Part shown: in pieces, positions 45,126 through 56,536 of the stretch | Layout of the letters: each line of letters begins with the position of its first letter | Numbering within the stretch: position 1 is the stretch's first letter | Translations under genes and position numbers: made by a program | DNA from: Verticillium longisporum | Taxonomy: Eukaryota > Ascomycota > Sordariomycetes > Glomerellales > Plectosphaerellaceae | Length of the DNA stretch: 64,000 nt | Reading direction: 5' to 3' | Assembly (NCBI GenBank): GCA_019188255.1 | Contig: JAETXT010000009.1 | Location: 2,542,001-2,606,000 of the forward strand | The notes under the pieces: model-generated | What the model saw: only the letters and a program-made list of their open reading frames with translations | Databases searched by the model: none | What the model was told of the DNA's origin: nothing

Positions 45126-45580
45126 CCGCTAAGGCGCCCCGCCGCGACGCCTCTGCTGTCCTCCAGCGCCCGCTACGCCCGCTGTGCAGGCCGCGACCCT
45201 CATCATTGGCCAATGCCTCATCTCGTCTCCGGCTCTGCACCCAATCACGTGTCTGCATCGTGCAGTCTCGAGACCGATAAGGTGCCCCTCCGGTATCTAG
45301 GCACCTACCTAGGCTTGCTAGGTACCTACCTAGGTACCCACCCAAGCTACCTTACCTTCTTAGGTAGATGTCCAGTAGGCAGAAAGATAGCGACTCGATC
45401 TTTTGCTTCGGGCATCGAAAAAAGAAGAAGCACGATAATAATAAGCTCAACGAACGATTAACACCTTCCTTACCTTACCTTCCTTACCTCACTTGCCTCA
45501 CCTCACCTTAGGTAAGGTACCCTGCCTTACCTCACACGATCTACATGTAATCGGTATCCTCTGTCAACACCCACCACAAA

Positions 45581-46513
45581 ATGCCACCGCCCTCCCCCGA
45601 CGCTGCCGACGCCCTGGCTTCCGTCCTGCACATCCTCGACCGCTTCCACCACCGTCACAGGAACCAGCACCGCGTCGCAAAGTGGTGGGTGCACTTCACC
45701 CTGCTGCGCCGCGCCCTGCGCCGCCTCGACGCCGCCATCCTCGCCCACCAACGCCGTCTCCGGACCTCCTCCTCCTCTACCTCCTTCCTCTCCTCCTCCT
45801 CCTCCGCGGCAGCCCGCGCCCGCCCGCCCAAGACCAAACCCACCGACAACGCGGGCCCCAGATCCAGCCGCCGAGCGCCAACCGCCCTCGAAACCTCCGA
45901 GGCCGCCGTCACAGCCCACGCCCGCTGGCTCGTCCTCCACGTCCTCCCCGCCGCCTACGTAGCCTTCACCCAGCTCGCCGCCGACGGCCAGCACGCGCCC
46001 CTCGGCCTGCTCCTCATCGCCCTGGCCGCCCGCCTCGACGCCCTTCTCGCGCCCCTGAACCCGACCCCGCGGTCCCCCGACGCTGCCGCTGCCGCTGCCG
46101 CCGTGCAGCAGCATCTGCACCCCGCCGAGCCCAACGACGACCTCGACCTCGGTGTCGCCGTGGCGCGCCCGTCGCTTGCGCCCGACGTTGCCCGAGACGG
46201 CCGTCGCGACGCCAATGGTGAAAGTGACCCTCTCGACAGCCGCACATCGCCACCTCTCCTGTCGCCGACATTGTCGCCAGAAACAACCGCAAAGCTCCCC
46301 GTCTCCTCCTCCTCCTCCTCCGAACCTCTGCTCAACCCAATACCCAAATCCAAACCCAAAGCCAACTCCAAATCCAACCCCAAATCCAACCCCCAATCCA
46401 AATTCACATCGAAACCCCAAGCCTCCGTATCCAAACCAGTCGAGCCTAAGAAGAAGAAGAAGAAACCCAAAGGCGGCGACGAGTTTGCAGACCTCTTCAG
46501 CTCCCTCTTGTAA
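45581..46513 (+). CDS. rmp1: RMP1, RNase MRP protein subunit
   Basis: Rmp1-family protein, a subunit of RNase MRP, the ribonucleoprotein that cleaves pre-rRNA and some mRNAs. Single exon, 310 aa, ATG 45581. The Rmp1 RNA-binding region is recognisable: HILDRFHHRHRNQHRVAKWWVHFTLLRRALRRL (residues about 16-48), and later ARWLVLHVLPAAYVAFTQLAADGQHAPLGLLLIALAARLD (about 112-151). The C-terminus is disordered with KSNPKSNPKS-like repeats, a basic KKKKKKPKGG and a short acidic-hydrophobic end DEFADLFSSLL like other Rmp1 tails. Family conservation is low, so the call rests on these two blocks. Convergent with TUP1. Confidence 0.82.
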   Translation: MPPPSPDAADALASVLHILDRFHHRHRNQHRVAKWWVHFTLLRRALRRLDAAILAHQRRLRTSSSSTSFLSSSSSAAARARPPKTKPTDNAGPRSSRRAPTALETSEAAVTAHARWLVLHVLPAAYVAFTQLAADGQHAPLGLLLIALAARLDALLAPLNPTPRSPDAAAAAAAVQQHLHPAEPNDDLDLGVAVARPSLAPDVARDGRRDANGESDPLDSRTSPPLLSPTLSPETTAKLPVSSSSSSEPLLNPIPKSKPKANSKSNPKSNPQSKFTSKPQASVSKPVEPKKKKKKPKGGDEFADLFSSLL

Positions 46514-46945
46514 ACCTCCCATGACGTAAATGACATGACCAGTGTGCATGCAAGTTTTAGTAACACTCAATTGATACCGAGAATACAAGTTTCCTCTGCC
46601 TTTGCCACCGTCACACCGCGACTCAAACTCAAACTCAAACTCGCACGTACGCAACGCATCCACACACACACACACACACCTAATCTTCGCCTCTTCCTCG
46701 AGGGCTCTAACCAGACGGAGCGGAGGAGGGTGGTTGTCGGCCGCGGCCCGCTACCCCGTAGCGGGCCACTGGACAATACCTCTCCGCTCTCCGTCCGATC
46801 GAGTGCCCTCGGTCAAATAATCCCATCAAGACCTTGACGCCGCCGTCCCCGCCCTTCCCACGCCCGGTTCGCTACCAACGTCACGGGCCCCCCTGACACT
46901 GCCAAATAACAAGAATGAGCCCCTCCTCCTCAGCCCTCTTCCCCT
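46514..46945. other. Convergent 3' flanks RMP1/RCO1 with CA microsatellite
   Basis: 432 bp between convergent genes. A (CA)n tract lies at about 46660-46679. No gene. Confidence 0.5.
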
Positions 46946-49180
46946 TTACTGCAGGCTGCGGTATGGCCAGATACGGGCCCTCATGTCGCCCGATCCCGTA
47001 GCAAAGTACCCGCCAGTTGGGCTGGGCGCCACAGAGATGACAGAGTTCTTGTGTCCTTGAAGCATGAGCTGCGTGGCACCTGTGCGGGGGTCCCAGAATT
47101 GCACGCCCCTATCCTTGGAGCCCGACATGACCCACGCGGCATCGGGTGTGAGAGCCACGGACAGCACGAAGTCCTGCCGTCCAATGTTAGCCAGAGAGTA
47201 CAGAGACAAGGAAAAGCTTCACGCAGAACAGGCACGCCTGGTGCGCTTGGCGGGTCGGATACGTACCCTGTGACCCTCGAAGGACTTGACGCAACGGCCG
47301 CCCTTGGGGCCAGGGTTAGGAAGACCCCGTGGTGTCGACAGCTCCCACATCTTGATCGTCTTATCGAGACTGCCGCTGACGAGGTCCTTGCCATTGGGCG
47401 AAAAGGCAACGCTGTAGACACTATCCTTGTGACCGTCGGGTCCCTCGAGGCGCTCGAGGAGGTAGCCCTGGTGGATATCCCAGACGCGGACGCTCTTGTC
47501 GAGTGGGCCCGCCGCCACGTACTTGGTGTCGGGAGAGATGGCAACAGTCGTGACGCCGTCTTCTATGGTGAGCGTCAGGGTGTTGCTGCCGGCCTCTATG
47601 TCCCACAGACGAACGGTCCTGTCGCCACTGCCGGAAGCGATCGTACGACCATCACGGGCAAAGTCGAGCGAGTAGATATCTTGCTCGTGACCTGAGAACG
47701 TGTTGCGGATCGTGCGAGTCTGAATGTCCCAAACCTAGAGAGAAGTCCCGAGTCAGCTCAGATGCCTACGTCAACCAGACACCATGCAGAAAAAAATAAA
47801 TTGAACGTACCCTAATCAGCTTGTCCTCGGCACCGGTTGCCAAGTACTTGCCGTCGGGGCTGAAGCACACGCTTCGAATGTAAAGATCTCCAGAGACGTC
47901 GGCTGTTTCGTCCTGGAGAATGCAGAGCTTCTCGCCGGTCTGCACATCGTAGATCTGCGCCGATCGGTTACATCCAGTGGCCACGTACTTTCCGTCGTGG
48001 CTGAAGCGAACACAGCACACGACACTCTCGTGGCCGAGGGTGTGGACGAGATCGACGTCGATCATGCGGGGAACGCGCTCGTTGTACACGACGAACCAGT
48101 CATAGCCCGACTTCTTGGCCGATGACGGCAGGCGATCAATGTCCAGATCGCCCAGAGCGTTGCCGACCGGAGGAGCGGGAGGGGGAGGATGGGGGTTGCC
48201 CATGCGAGCGTGGTCGGGCGTCGGGTGGCTGACCTGGGGCGACTGGGTAGCGCCGGGGAAGGGGATCGGGGTGTTGATCTGCGGGGTGGCCGGTCCCACG
48301 CCGCCAGGAGGACGGCCAATTCCGCGCCTACCGGGACCAGGAGATGCCGTGCTCTGCGGGGGCTGAGCACCGATACCGCCAGGAACGGGACCTTGGGGGT
48401 AGGGCGCCTGCTGAGGCGGCTGCTGCTGTTGCTGCTGCTGCTGTTGCTGCTGTTGCTGCTGCTGCTGCTGGAAGTGGGGAGGCTGGGACTGCGGCGGAGG
48501 AGGGGGAGGGGGAGCAGGCAAGCCGGGAGGTCCCTGAGGCATCTGGTGCTGCTGGGGTCCCATCTGCTGGTCCTGGGGAGGAGGGGGAGGGGCGAGGCCA
48601 CCTTGGCCGCCGCCCGCCATTATGCCGTTAAATAGACCATTGCCCGAGGGAATGGAAGGAGGCTGTTGAGAGGGTGCGTTGTGGGGAGGCGGGCCGCTGT
48701 TCATGCCGGGAGGAGCATTTCCGCCGCGACTGATCTCGAGTTGCCGGCGGAGATGAGCCAGCTCTTCTTCGTACCTAGTGATATGGGTGTCAGTCACACG
48801 AGGCGTGCCAAGACACCATGATCTCTGCGAGTGCCTACTTTTGCTTGAGGTTCAGGTGCATCTGCTCCATGTTGAAGACCTTTTCACGGACATGTTGCAT
48901 TTCGCTGACCTGGGCCTGGACTAATGGGGAACTGTTAGTGCATCTGAGCATGTAGAGAGATAGAAGGAGAGAGCAGGAAAAGAAGGCAAGGGCGCCGCAG
49001 CCGTCGTGTCTCGTCGAGAGATGCGGCGTGGGGAAGGAGCGTACTCTGGTGCTCGTAGGCCTCGGTGGTACGGCTTTGCGAGCTGAACTCCGTCCGGATC
49101 TGCTCGAGAAGCTCCTCGAGGCGAGACTGGTTGACCGGAGGCGCTGCACCGCCCATGGCGCGATGAGGATACATGGACAT
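46946..49180 (-). CDS. rco1: RCO1/TUP1 transcriptional co-repressor (WD40)
   Basis: Tup1-type subunit of the Tup1-Cyc8 co-repressor that silences many promoters. Five exons, 49180-49045, 48920-48839, 48774-47811, 47734-47267 and 47173-46946, total 1878 nt (625 aa). The N-terminal tetramerisation helices are present: [14 protein letters not shown] and [35 protein letters not shown] Pro/Gln-rich region follows with a 17-residue glutamine run and many PPPP blocks. Then [34 protein letters not shown] opens seven WD40 blades (for example [58 protein letters not shown]). It ends at RIWPYRSLQ. Sequence order is that of Neurospora rco-1. Divergent from ERG3. Confidence 0.95.
48421..48472 (-). repeat. 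CAG/CAA microsatellite (poly-Gln) in RCO1
   Basis: Run of CAG/CAA codons giving a 17-glutamine tract in the repressor's Pro/Gln-rich linker. Such tracts often vary in length. Confidence 0.9.
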
Positions 49181-51724
49181 GGTGGACGCGGACGCGGACG
49201 CGGCGACGATCGTGTCGGGTGACGAAGACGAAGGGGCGATCAATCGAAGGGGTGCTACGGGTAGGCGTCGCGCAAAGAGCTTCGGGGGGGGGGAGCGCGA
49301 AATGCGTCGTTTGTTGATGACACGCTGACCGACGAGGTGGACGTGAAGCTCGGTGACAGGTCGTAGGCGAGCAAACAGCAACAGAACGGGCTTAGGTGTT
49401 CAGCTCGTCAAATTGGCGTGCGCGAAACGCCGCGTGGGGATAGCAGATGGTTGGGTCTATGATGACAGGCCCCTGGGCGCTGTCTGTTGAGGTGTTGAAC
49501 AATGATGCGCGGGGGGATGGCGATGCCGGGATGCGTATTGATGCCACAATGGGATGGGGGTGTAGAGGTGAAAAAGTTGGGTTGGGCCAAGCTGGGAAAG
49601 AGGTTGGAGCACGCACGACCGTGGAGCAGTAAGTAGCAGCAGGCTGGGCTGGGAGAAGAATCTGGGAGCCTGGCAAGCCTGGCCTGGCGTGTGGGTTCTG
49701 TGAATTGACGGCGGAAAGGCAGAAGGCACAAGGCACAAGGGGGGGGGGGGCAGCGCGAGGAAGGAGCCGCCTGCGACCGACCAGGCGCAACCTGTGCTGC
49801 ACCGGGGCGCTCTGACCTGGGGGACATGGGTACAGTACGTGGGTACAAGAGAGGAGGGGGGTCCACCGGGTGGGGCGGCGGCAGGTAAAAAAGATGGATG
49901 CAAGAACCGCGAGTACTGTACATCCACCAGCCGTAGCATTCGTCCGCAGCCCCTGCCAAGTCTCTCAGCCGTACCCCTAGAGCGATACATCCAGCCATGT
50001 ACCATGTACCTCGTGCTGTTGGTGTTGGATCCTTCGGAGGAGGGGGGGGGGGACTGGCATGGTCTGTGCTTCTCCGATGTAAGTGCTCCAAAGTATCAGA
50101 CCAGCCCGGACACACCACACCACATCACACTGCAAATGGCTTGGCCGATAGTCATTGGTGATCGCTCACATGAGGCGCAGGTCGCTAGGTTTTCCACTCG
50201 CCCACCTCCCGCTCCCGGGGCCGAAGTAGGGGGGCTTGGGGGGGAAGGGCTTCACGAGGGAGGGGTCACCTTGTACTGCTGTTACAGCCACAATCACTGA
50301 CTGTCTCTTGCCTGGTCGATCACGGCCCTGTGCTACACTCCATGCGATGTCTTCACGAGAGAATGTGTGAGAGGAGGGGGGGGTGGGCAAGAGGAAGTGG
50401 AAGAAAACAAAAGAAAGGAACGAAATGGAAGCAGGGCAGGGCCGCATTCAAGGTTGGGTCACGGTGCCTAAGGCAAGGTACCCAACAGGAGCCCTTTCCC
50501 TAATCCGGATGGCCGATACTGGTCGGCCTCGTGCTCACGCGTCAGGCAAGTCATTCTGGAAAGGGGGTCGACGGAGAACAACAAAGTGTCCCAATTGTCC
50601 ATGGGTTAGGTGACTTGGGGACGAAGGGGGGGCCGGGGGATTATGTAAACAGCTTCGACGCGGGTGGATCTCGAATAATCAACCCGTCGGCGATTTGAGA
50701 CGAGGAAACAGATCGCCCTGTTTCCTCTGACGACTGATGGCGGGTAAGCGAACGGAAAGTTTGTATTCCACTGTTGCACCTTTTTCCAGCGGGATGTAGT
50801 ATGCCAAGGCTCGTGGTCGGCTTGCTTGTCATGTCCACATCTCTGTCTGTTGGCTGTTCTGTCCCTACCACATCTCTCTGATCACAGCTGATCGTCCGAA
50901 TTGGGGTTCGCCTGGTGGCGCGTCGAGACGAGCTTCCCTGGCCAGCCGCCGCTCAATCACACTCTTGATGGTGTCTGCCGTCGGGTTTTCCTACACGCAC
51001 AGCATCGAGCTCACGTGTTAGCCAATGCGAATACGATAGTGACTACCTGGATTGGCAATCATGCGCAGCGCACTGTGTTACGGTGGGTGAGGCATGTCAG
51101 GAACCCGGGCGAATCAGTGCTGTCAATTCATGTTGGGGGAAGGGGGGGACCTGCTGTCGAGGGCCGGACCCCGTCGACAGACATCGTGCCATGATCCAAT
51201 TGCCAGGCCGAACCTTCCCACTCAGGCACGAGGAAAGTCCCAGGGTTACCGAAAATCGAGCGATCTGCCTATCAGATCCGAGTTGGCTCGTCCCATTTAG
51301 TAGCAGGGGAAGAAATCGCCCGCGTTCACCATGCGCGCCGTGTATAAGTAAAATGAGACGTGCCTTCCAATTGCTCAATATGCAGCCATTCTTCAGTGTC
51401 CAGCAGCCTATTGCTGTCCCATACTTATCATCAAGGCCTTCAAAGATTGATCAATCTCCGGCATCCGGGCACGAATAGAACTGGCCACTCATGCAGACAA
51501 AAGTAACGACAATAACCATTATCACTTTCAGCCAAAACTCGTTCTTCGCACATAGACGACTTAAAACATCGCCGACAGTTTGCATCGGTGCAGTCCCATC
51601 TTGAGATATCTAACACCACCACGCTCAAACACCTGTTCACTGCCAGATTTCCCTTCGCCAGCTCTCCGGAGTCACTAAAGTTTCTACCGGACACCCCAGT
51701 CTATCAAGCCGACTTACCGGCAGT
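49181..51724. promoter_or_regulatory. 2.5-kb divergent promoter region RCO1/ERG3
   Basis: Region between two divergent starts. Frames (for example 49408-50118 minus, 236 aa) are low complexity, lack support and overlap the expected rco1 leader. Homopolymer G tracts occur near 49740, 50042 and 50370. No RNA gene or mobile element seen. Confidence 0.45.
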
Positions 51725-52877
51725 ATGGATATCGTGCTTGAAATTGCAGATACATTCGCCGCCGACCATCTCTATGCCTGGCTACTTCCGGCACGCCAGG
51801 CTCCCTATGACTTCTCTCTAGACCCCCCTTCTAACGTCACATCAAGTACATTCTCGGCATGGCAATACAAGCCTGCTACTCGATGGATGTACCTCGAACC
51901 AACAGACGCTGCCTTTGAGAGCTCGTGGGACAGGGACAATGTCGTCCGTCAGCTCATGACCCTCTACGCCATCACTGTGTGCGTTACCACTCTTCACCAA
52001 GCTGCCCCTCCAGCCCAGGGATGCTGACTATTCTCTTCAGGGTCTTTGGGTTTCTCACCTACTTCATATTTGCCTCGCTCTCGTACGTCTTTATCTTCGA
52101 TAAAAAAATTCTTACCCACCCCAAATTCCTCAAAGACCAAATCCGGCTCGAGATGCTGCAGGCTATCCAGGCGATGCCTGGGATGGCCCTATGTACGGCT
52201 CCCATGTTCGTGCTGGAGGTCAGGGGCTACGCCAGGCTCTACGACACCACCGAGGAGGGACCAGGTCGATGGTACGACTTTGCGCAGTTCCCCATCTTCA
52301 TACTCCTGACCGACCTGCTCATTTATTGGATCCATCGTGGCCTGCATCATCCAACGATCTACAAGCGCCTGCACAAGGCCCATCACAGATGGATCATGCC
52401 TACGCCCTATGCCAGTCACGCCTTCCACCCACTCGATGGTTTCGCTCAGTCTCTTCCTTACCACATTGTACCAATGGTCATTCCTCTGAACAAATGGGCC
52501 CACCTGGGGCTGTTCATATTCGTCAACTTCTGGTCCATTCTCATCCATGATGGAGAGTACCTCGCTGACAATCCCGTCATCAATGGATCCGCATGTCACA
52601 CAGCACACCACCTGTATTTCAAGTGAGTTGACTGCCGAAGCTCATATCGACAGTTGCTAACATTGCATAAAGCTATAATTATGGACAGTTCACCACCCTC
52701 TGGGACCGCTGGGGAGGAAGCTACCGCAAGCCGGATGGAGCCTGGTTCGACAAGAACACGAAGATGTCTGAAACGACTTGGAGATCTGGAATCGAGGAGA
52801 TGGAGGCAATTCAGAAACAGGTTGAAGGCGAAGATGATCGCACCTACAGCACAGAAGATGCCAAAAAGACCAATTGA
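51725..52877 (+). CDS. erg3: ERG3, C-5 sterol desaturase
   Basis: ER membrane di-iron desaturase that introduces the C5 double bond in ergosterol synthesis (fatty acid hydroxylase superfamily). Exons 51725-51978, 52041-52622 and 52673-52877 total 1041 nt (346 aa). The three histidine boxes are present: HRGLHH, HKAHHR and HTAHH. Membrane helices include VFGFLTYFIFASLSYVFIF, and LGLFIFVNFWSILIH. The C-terminus YNYGQFTTLWDRWGGSYRKP is family-typical. Introns have GTGCGT and GTGAGT donors, the second with a GCTAAC branch. The start is ATG 51725 (MDIVLEIADTF). It is divergent from RCO1. Confidence 0.95.
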
Positions 52878-53453
52878 TTCCCATCGAGAGCGCTGCAGCA
52901 CAAATGGTGTCTTGTCGCAAGATCAGGGGGAACAAGAAGCAGACAGAAGGGCAATAGCAACAACTTCTAATCGTAGTTCCACGCCAACAGCTTCTCATGC
53001 CAGTCATGGTGTTGTGCGTAGGGACACGTCGAGTATCGTGCGATTTTCAGCGGCACGCTCGAAACCTGCGAGCTTAATCTGCAGGGGCAATCATGAACTT
53101 GATTGGATCTGAGAGCACGGTCGAAGAGGAAAATGCAACATTGAGAGCTCTAGGAGAGCATGTGTGAAAAACTACACATAAGCCTGTACGCATGCAGTTG
53201 TGGGAAACCCCCACAGACACCCCGACAAAGAGAAATAGTTGGTCTGTCAAGACAAATACGCCAAAGTTGCTAAAAGCCTCCTCGATGAGCCGCCGTCAAT
53301 GAAGCACATCGCTCGTATTACTGCTAGACCCAGGATCTGGGACCGCTCGCTGTTCGTTGCTCGCACGTTCGTTCGTGGGGCTGACATGTCTCAGCCCCTG
53401 ACATCTGAAGATTCCTTCCGAGGAGATCAATCGTGATAATAGCCACCCGTCCA
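52878..53453. other. Convergent 3' flanks ERG3/UPF0357
   Basis: 576 bp between convergent genes. I see no gene or repeat in it. Confidence 0.45.
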
Positions 53454-53840
53454 TCAACTGAAAGTCACAGCCTTGGGATCAAGCGGACGACCGTCGGGAC
53501 CGATGCCGTTCGCCTTGAATCGGTTCTGCATGTAGACGCCCCGCGCCTGGTCAAAGTTCATGCGCCGCTTCTTCATAATCTTGAGAATCTCCTTCTTGCT
53601 TGCATTGTCGAGCCCAGCGCGACTGTCGCCCGCCTCAACATTGGTGCTGAGATCAAAAGTACTGCTCGAGAGACCGGCCTCAATGTCGCCGGTAAAGGAT
53701 GATGGAAGGCGGGAGTAGAGGTAGTCGCGGCCCGGGATGGGAAGGTCGGATACGTGGTGACTCCAGTATGCCCTTGTGAAGAAGAGGATTGTGACAGTGA
53801 TGAGGAGGAAAAGAGAAAGTGGCAAAAGAATGTACGCCAT
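53454..53840 (-). CDS. UPF0357/DUF2015 small membrane protein
   Basis: Single-exon 128-aa protein of unknown function, similar to the fungal UPF0357 (DUF2015) family, to which yeast YCL012C belongs. ATG 53840 opens an N-terminal transmembrane segment (AYILLPLSLFLLITVTILFF), then SDLPIPGRDYLYSRLPSSF. A conserved C-terminal block contains DNASKKEILKIMKKRRMNFDQARGVYMQNRF and the GIGPDGRPLDPKAVTF end. Longer translation from a non-ATG upstream codon (53993) is not favoured because family members start at the membrane segment. Divergent from the eL28 gene. Location and role are not known. Confidence 0.85.
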   Translation of the reverse strand: MAYILLPLSLFLLITVTILFFTRAYWSHHVSDLPIPGRDYLYSRLPSSFTGDIEAGLSSSTFDLSTNVEAGDSRAGLDNASKKEILKIMKKRRMNFDQARGVYMQNRFKANGIGPDGRPLDPKAVTFS

Positions 53841-54361
53841 GTTGCTCGGAGGGCGTGAATACGAGATTGCGGATTGCAGTGCGATGTCGTGATCTGTCGA
53901 TCGGGTCGGCCGGGGCGAAGGACTCGTAGTCTGAAAGGGAGAATTTGAAGCGGCGAAAGAGCTACCTCCAGCAGTGATGCCCGAACATGTCACTCCGCAA
54001 GTGATTGACGTTCGTGTCGAATGTGATCGTGGTGTTGGTGTTGCTTGCTAATGCCCAGCAGCGAGCGACGTGGCTGTGCTTCAGGCTGGCGACGTCGAGG
54101 TCGAACGCATGCGCAAGCCAGCCCGTGACGGCACGCTTCATGCGCCCCGAGCCCGCCCAATGCGGCTCGCCCGTACAGCGCCGATCACAGTGCTCACTGT
54201 GGTCGGATAACGGCCTCTATCCGCTGTCAGCCCACGCTAGGCCGTAAGTGACTTGCTAAGCGATTCCAACCCACACACATGATTTCGGCCATAGCAAATC
54301 GAGCATCAGATTTGGGAGAGCCATCCAACAAACCGTTCGTGATCGCAATATCTCAGTCAAA
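53841..54361. promoter_or_regulatory. Divergent promoter UPF0357/eL28
   Basis: 521 bp between two starts. It should carry the ribosomal protein promoter. No specific element is certain. Confidence 0.4.
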
Positions 54362-55086
54362 ATGGCCGCCCAACTGCCGAATGTGTCCCAGGACCTCGTG
54401 TGGGAGCTTACCCGTAAGTTATCAGTCTCGAAACGGCACAGAATGTCGCACGGCGACGGCAGGATCACAATGGCTGACCGGCGCAAACTACAGGCGCCCA
54501 CAACTCCTTCATCGTGAAGCGCAAGGGTCTCGGCAACAGCGTGATCTTCTCCCGCGATCCCTACAACCTGACCAACATTCACTCCAAGAAGCACGCTGGT
54601 TACGCCCACGACAAGGTACGAATTTTCTCATTCTGCCCAGGGACAAGATTGGCGCATGGATTTTTTTCACGAGCATCGAGAACAGCAAGCTAACTCGAGT
54701 TCCTCATAGTCCATCAGCATCCAGGCTGGTGAGAACGGCGCCGTCCAGGTCGTCAGCAAGAACGAGAAGAAGGCCCAGAAGCCCGCCGAGGCTCGCAACG
54801 TGACCAGCTTCAGCCAGCAGACCCCCGCCAGGAAGTGAGTAACATCGAACATCGACCATGCAAGCATGCCAATCAAAGACGAGTGTGCTAACGATTTTGC
54901 CTTCTCAGGACCTACAAGGCTGTTGCCAACCTCGCCGCCAAGCGCAGCTACCGCAGCGACCTCCGCCAGCCCGCCGTCGAGCGTGTCAGCGCTCTCCGCT
55001 ACGCCCAGAAGGCCGTCAAGGCCGACCCCGAGCCCAAGCTCCGCGGCAAGAAGGCCAAGAAGGCCGCCGCTGCCGACGAGGCATAA
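54362..55086 (+). CDS. rpl28e: Ribosomal protein eL28, 60S subunit
   Basis: Eukaryote-specific 60S protein absent from budding yeast but kept in filamentous fungi. Exons 54362-54413, 54494-54615, 54710-54834 and 54909-55086 total 477 nt (158 aa). Marks: LPNVSQDLVWELTRAHNSFIVKRKG, FSRDPYNLTNIHSKKHAGY, VQVVSKNEKK, TYKAVANLAAKRSYRSDLRQPAVERVSALR and a Lys/Ala-rich tail. Start ATG 54362. Introns carry GTAAGT, GTACGA and GTGAGT donors; the second has a CTAAC branch. No anomaly. Confidence 0.95.
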
Positions 55087-56536
55087 ATGACTGTTATTTC
55101 GAGATGAATGCGGGTCAGGATTGGTTGGTTCGATGACATAACAAATAAAGTATCTCATGAGACGGCCAACAAATCAAGCCATGGCTAGAAAGTCCTTCTG
55201 GCAAGCATCGCATGCAGTCGTCACATTCGTCGTGTGAGGCTATTTTTGATTCATGTGCCTGGACCATAAAGCCCTCGCAATCTGCGGGTTTGCAGCCGTG
55301 CGCCCTTCTTGGGACATGGCATCGTAGCCTTGCTAAACCGCGTGTGTCTCGGTATATATCTGTAAATCAAAATCGAACTTTGGGGCACGGCCTCTGAAGC
55401 GGTTCCACCCGCGTCAAAAATAGCTTTTCCTATGCCCATGTCGATGTTGTTGGACAGCCGTGCGCGTAGCTCTGAGCTGCTCTCTCTGCATTGGCAACAA
55501 CCTGGCAGGTATGAGACCGAAACGGTGACGCATGCGATTTTGTCCTCGGATATGCCTGAACCTAGGTAGGAAACTTTCGGAGTATTGCGGCCTTTCGTTG
55601 GTCCTGGCTCGTTCTGCCGAGGGAGAGGGTCATTCCGGTGTCTTGTCGTGGTTCGTGACTCTGGCCCACCCATCACTGGCTGCTGAGAGCCCAGTTACAG
55701 GGTGATGTCAGGCACACCATGGCAATCTGGTATGAGCAAAGCAATCCAGGGGGCTGCAAGACTCCCGTCTGGGTCTAGAAGACGTCTCCAGGCCCTGGGC
55801 ACAAGGAGATCGATCCCGGGATCAAGCCGTCGGCAGGAGCAAGCCAACCCAATGGCCGGGACATGACGGAAGGCCGGGGTCAACTGGGGCTGTCGACGGA
55901 AAGACGGCTGCACCATACATGCATTACAGGGCGGGAGCTGGCCCTGGGCGGTAATACCTTGTCACGTACATGTGCCACTGTATGATCGTGATAGCCGAAG
56001 GACGTTCACTCAAGGCCGGCGGCTGGTGATGTACCAATGCTGTCGGACGAAAGAAGTCGCTCGAGCCCGTGACATGCCGGACACGAGTGGCAGAGCGTCG
56101 CCGGTTGTTTCTCTGACCCTCAGAGCATGACCCCGCTCTGCGTTCTTGCAGGTCCAGCGACCCTTCCAGTGTCGCAAGTCCCCAACGTGAGACTGGTGAG
56201 GCGGGCCCCTCCATCCGCGAGCCCTTCCCCGCAATGGCGCCAGTCTGCTACTTCTACCCTGCACAAGCTCCCTCACCCATCTGTCGACGCGCTCAACACA
56301 CCTTACACTCTTCCTTCTTCGCATCCTATCGAGCTTTCAGACACATTGTCACCAGGTGAGCGGAGCTGTCCGGTCTTGCTTGTTTATCAATGAGCACAAA
56401 TACGCATACTTCCCCATCCAGTTCCGAATTCCGGAGCTTGTCATGCCAGTCGAGCTACCCCGCTAACACGTGTGATTCTCGTAAGACAACCTCAACAAAC
56501 CGACACTAACATCGACACCCCCCCCTAAACGACAAA
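55087..56536. other. Gene-free stretch between eL28 and malate dehydrogenase
   Basis: 1450 bp between two plus-strand genes. It holds one ACCTAGGT palindrome (55560-55567) and no supported reading frame, RNA gene or repeat. It includes the malate dehydrogenase promoter. Confidence 0.45.

Larger units (their letters stand above)
43905..45580. promoter_or_regulatory. Divergent promoter region AVT1-like/RMP1 with minisatellites
   Basis: 1676 bp between divergent starts. It holds two tandem-repeat tracts (44515-44625 and 44992-45125) and, close to RMP1, dense ACCTAGGT/CCTTACCT elements (45295-45365 and 45463-45535). No supported gene. Confidence 0.5.

Noticed and set aside
45527..46675. 382-aa minus-strand reading frame opposite RMP1
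   Set aside because: Gly/Arg/Val-rich shadow of the GC-rich RMP1 coding strand. It has no recognised domain, whereas RMP1 blocks are clear on the plus strand.
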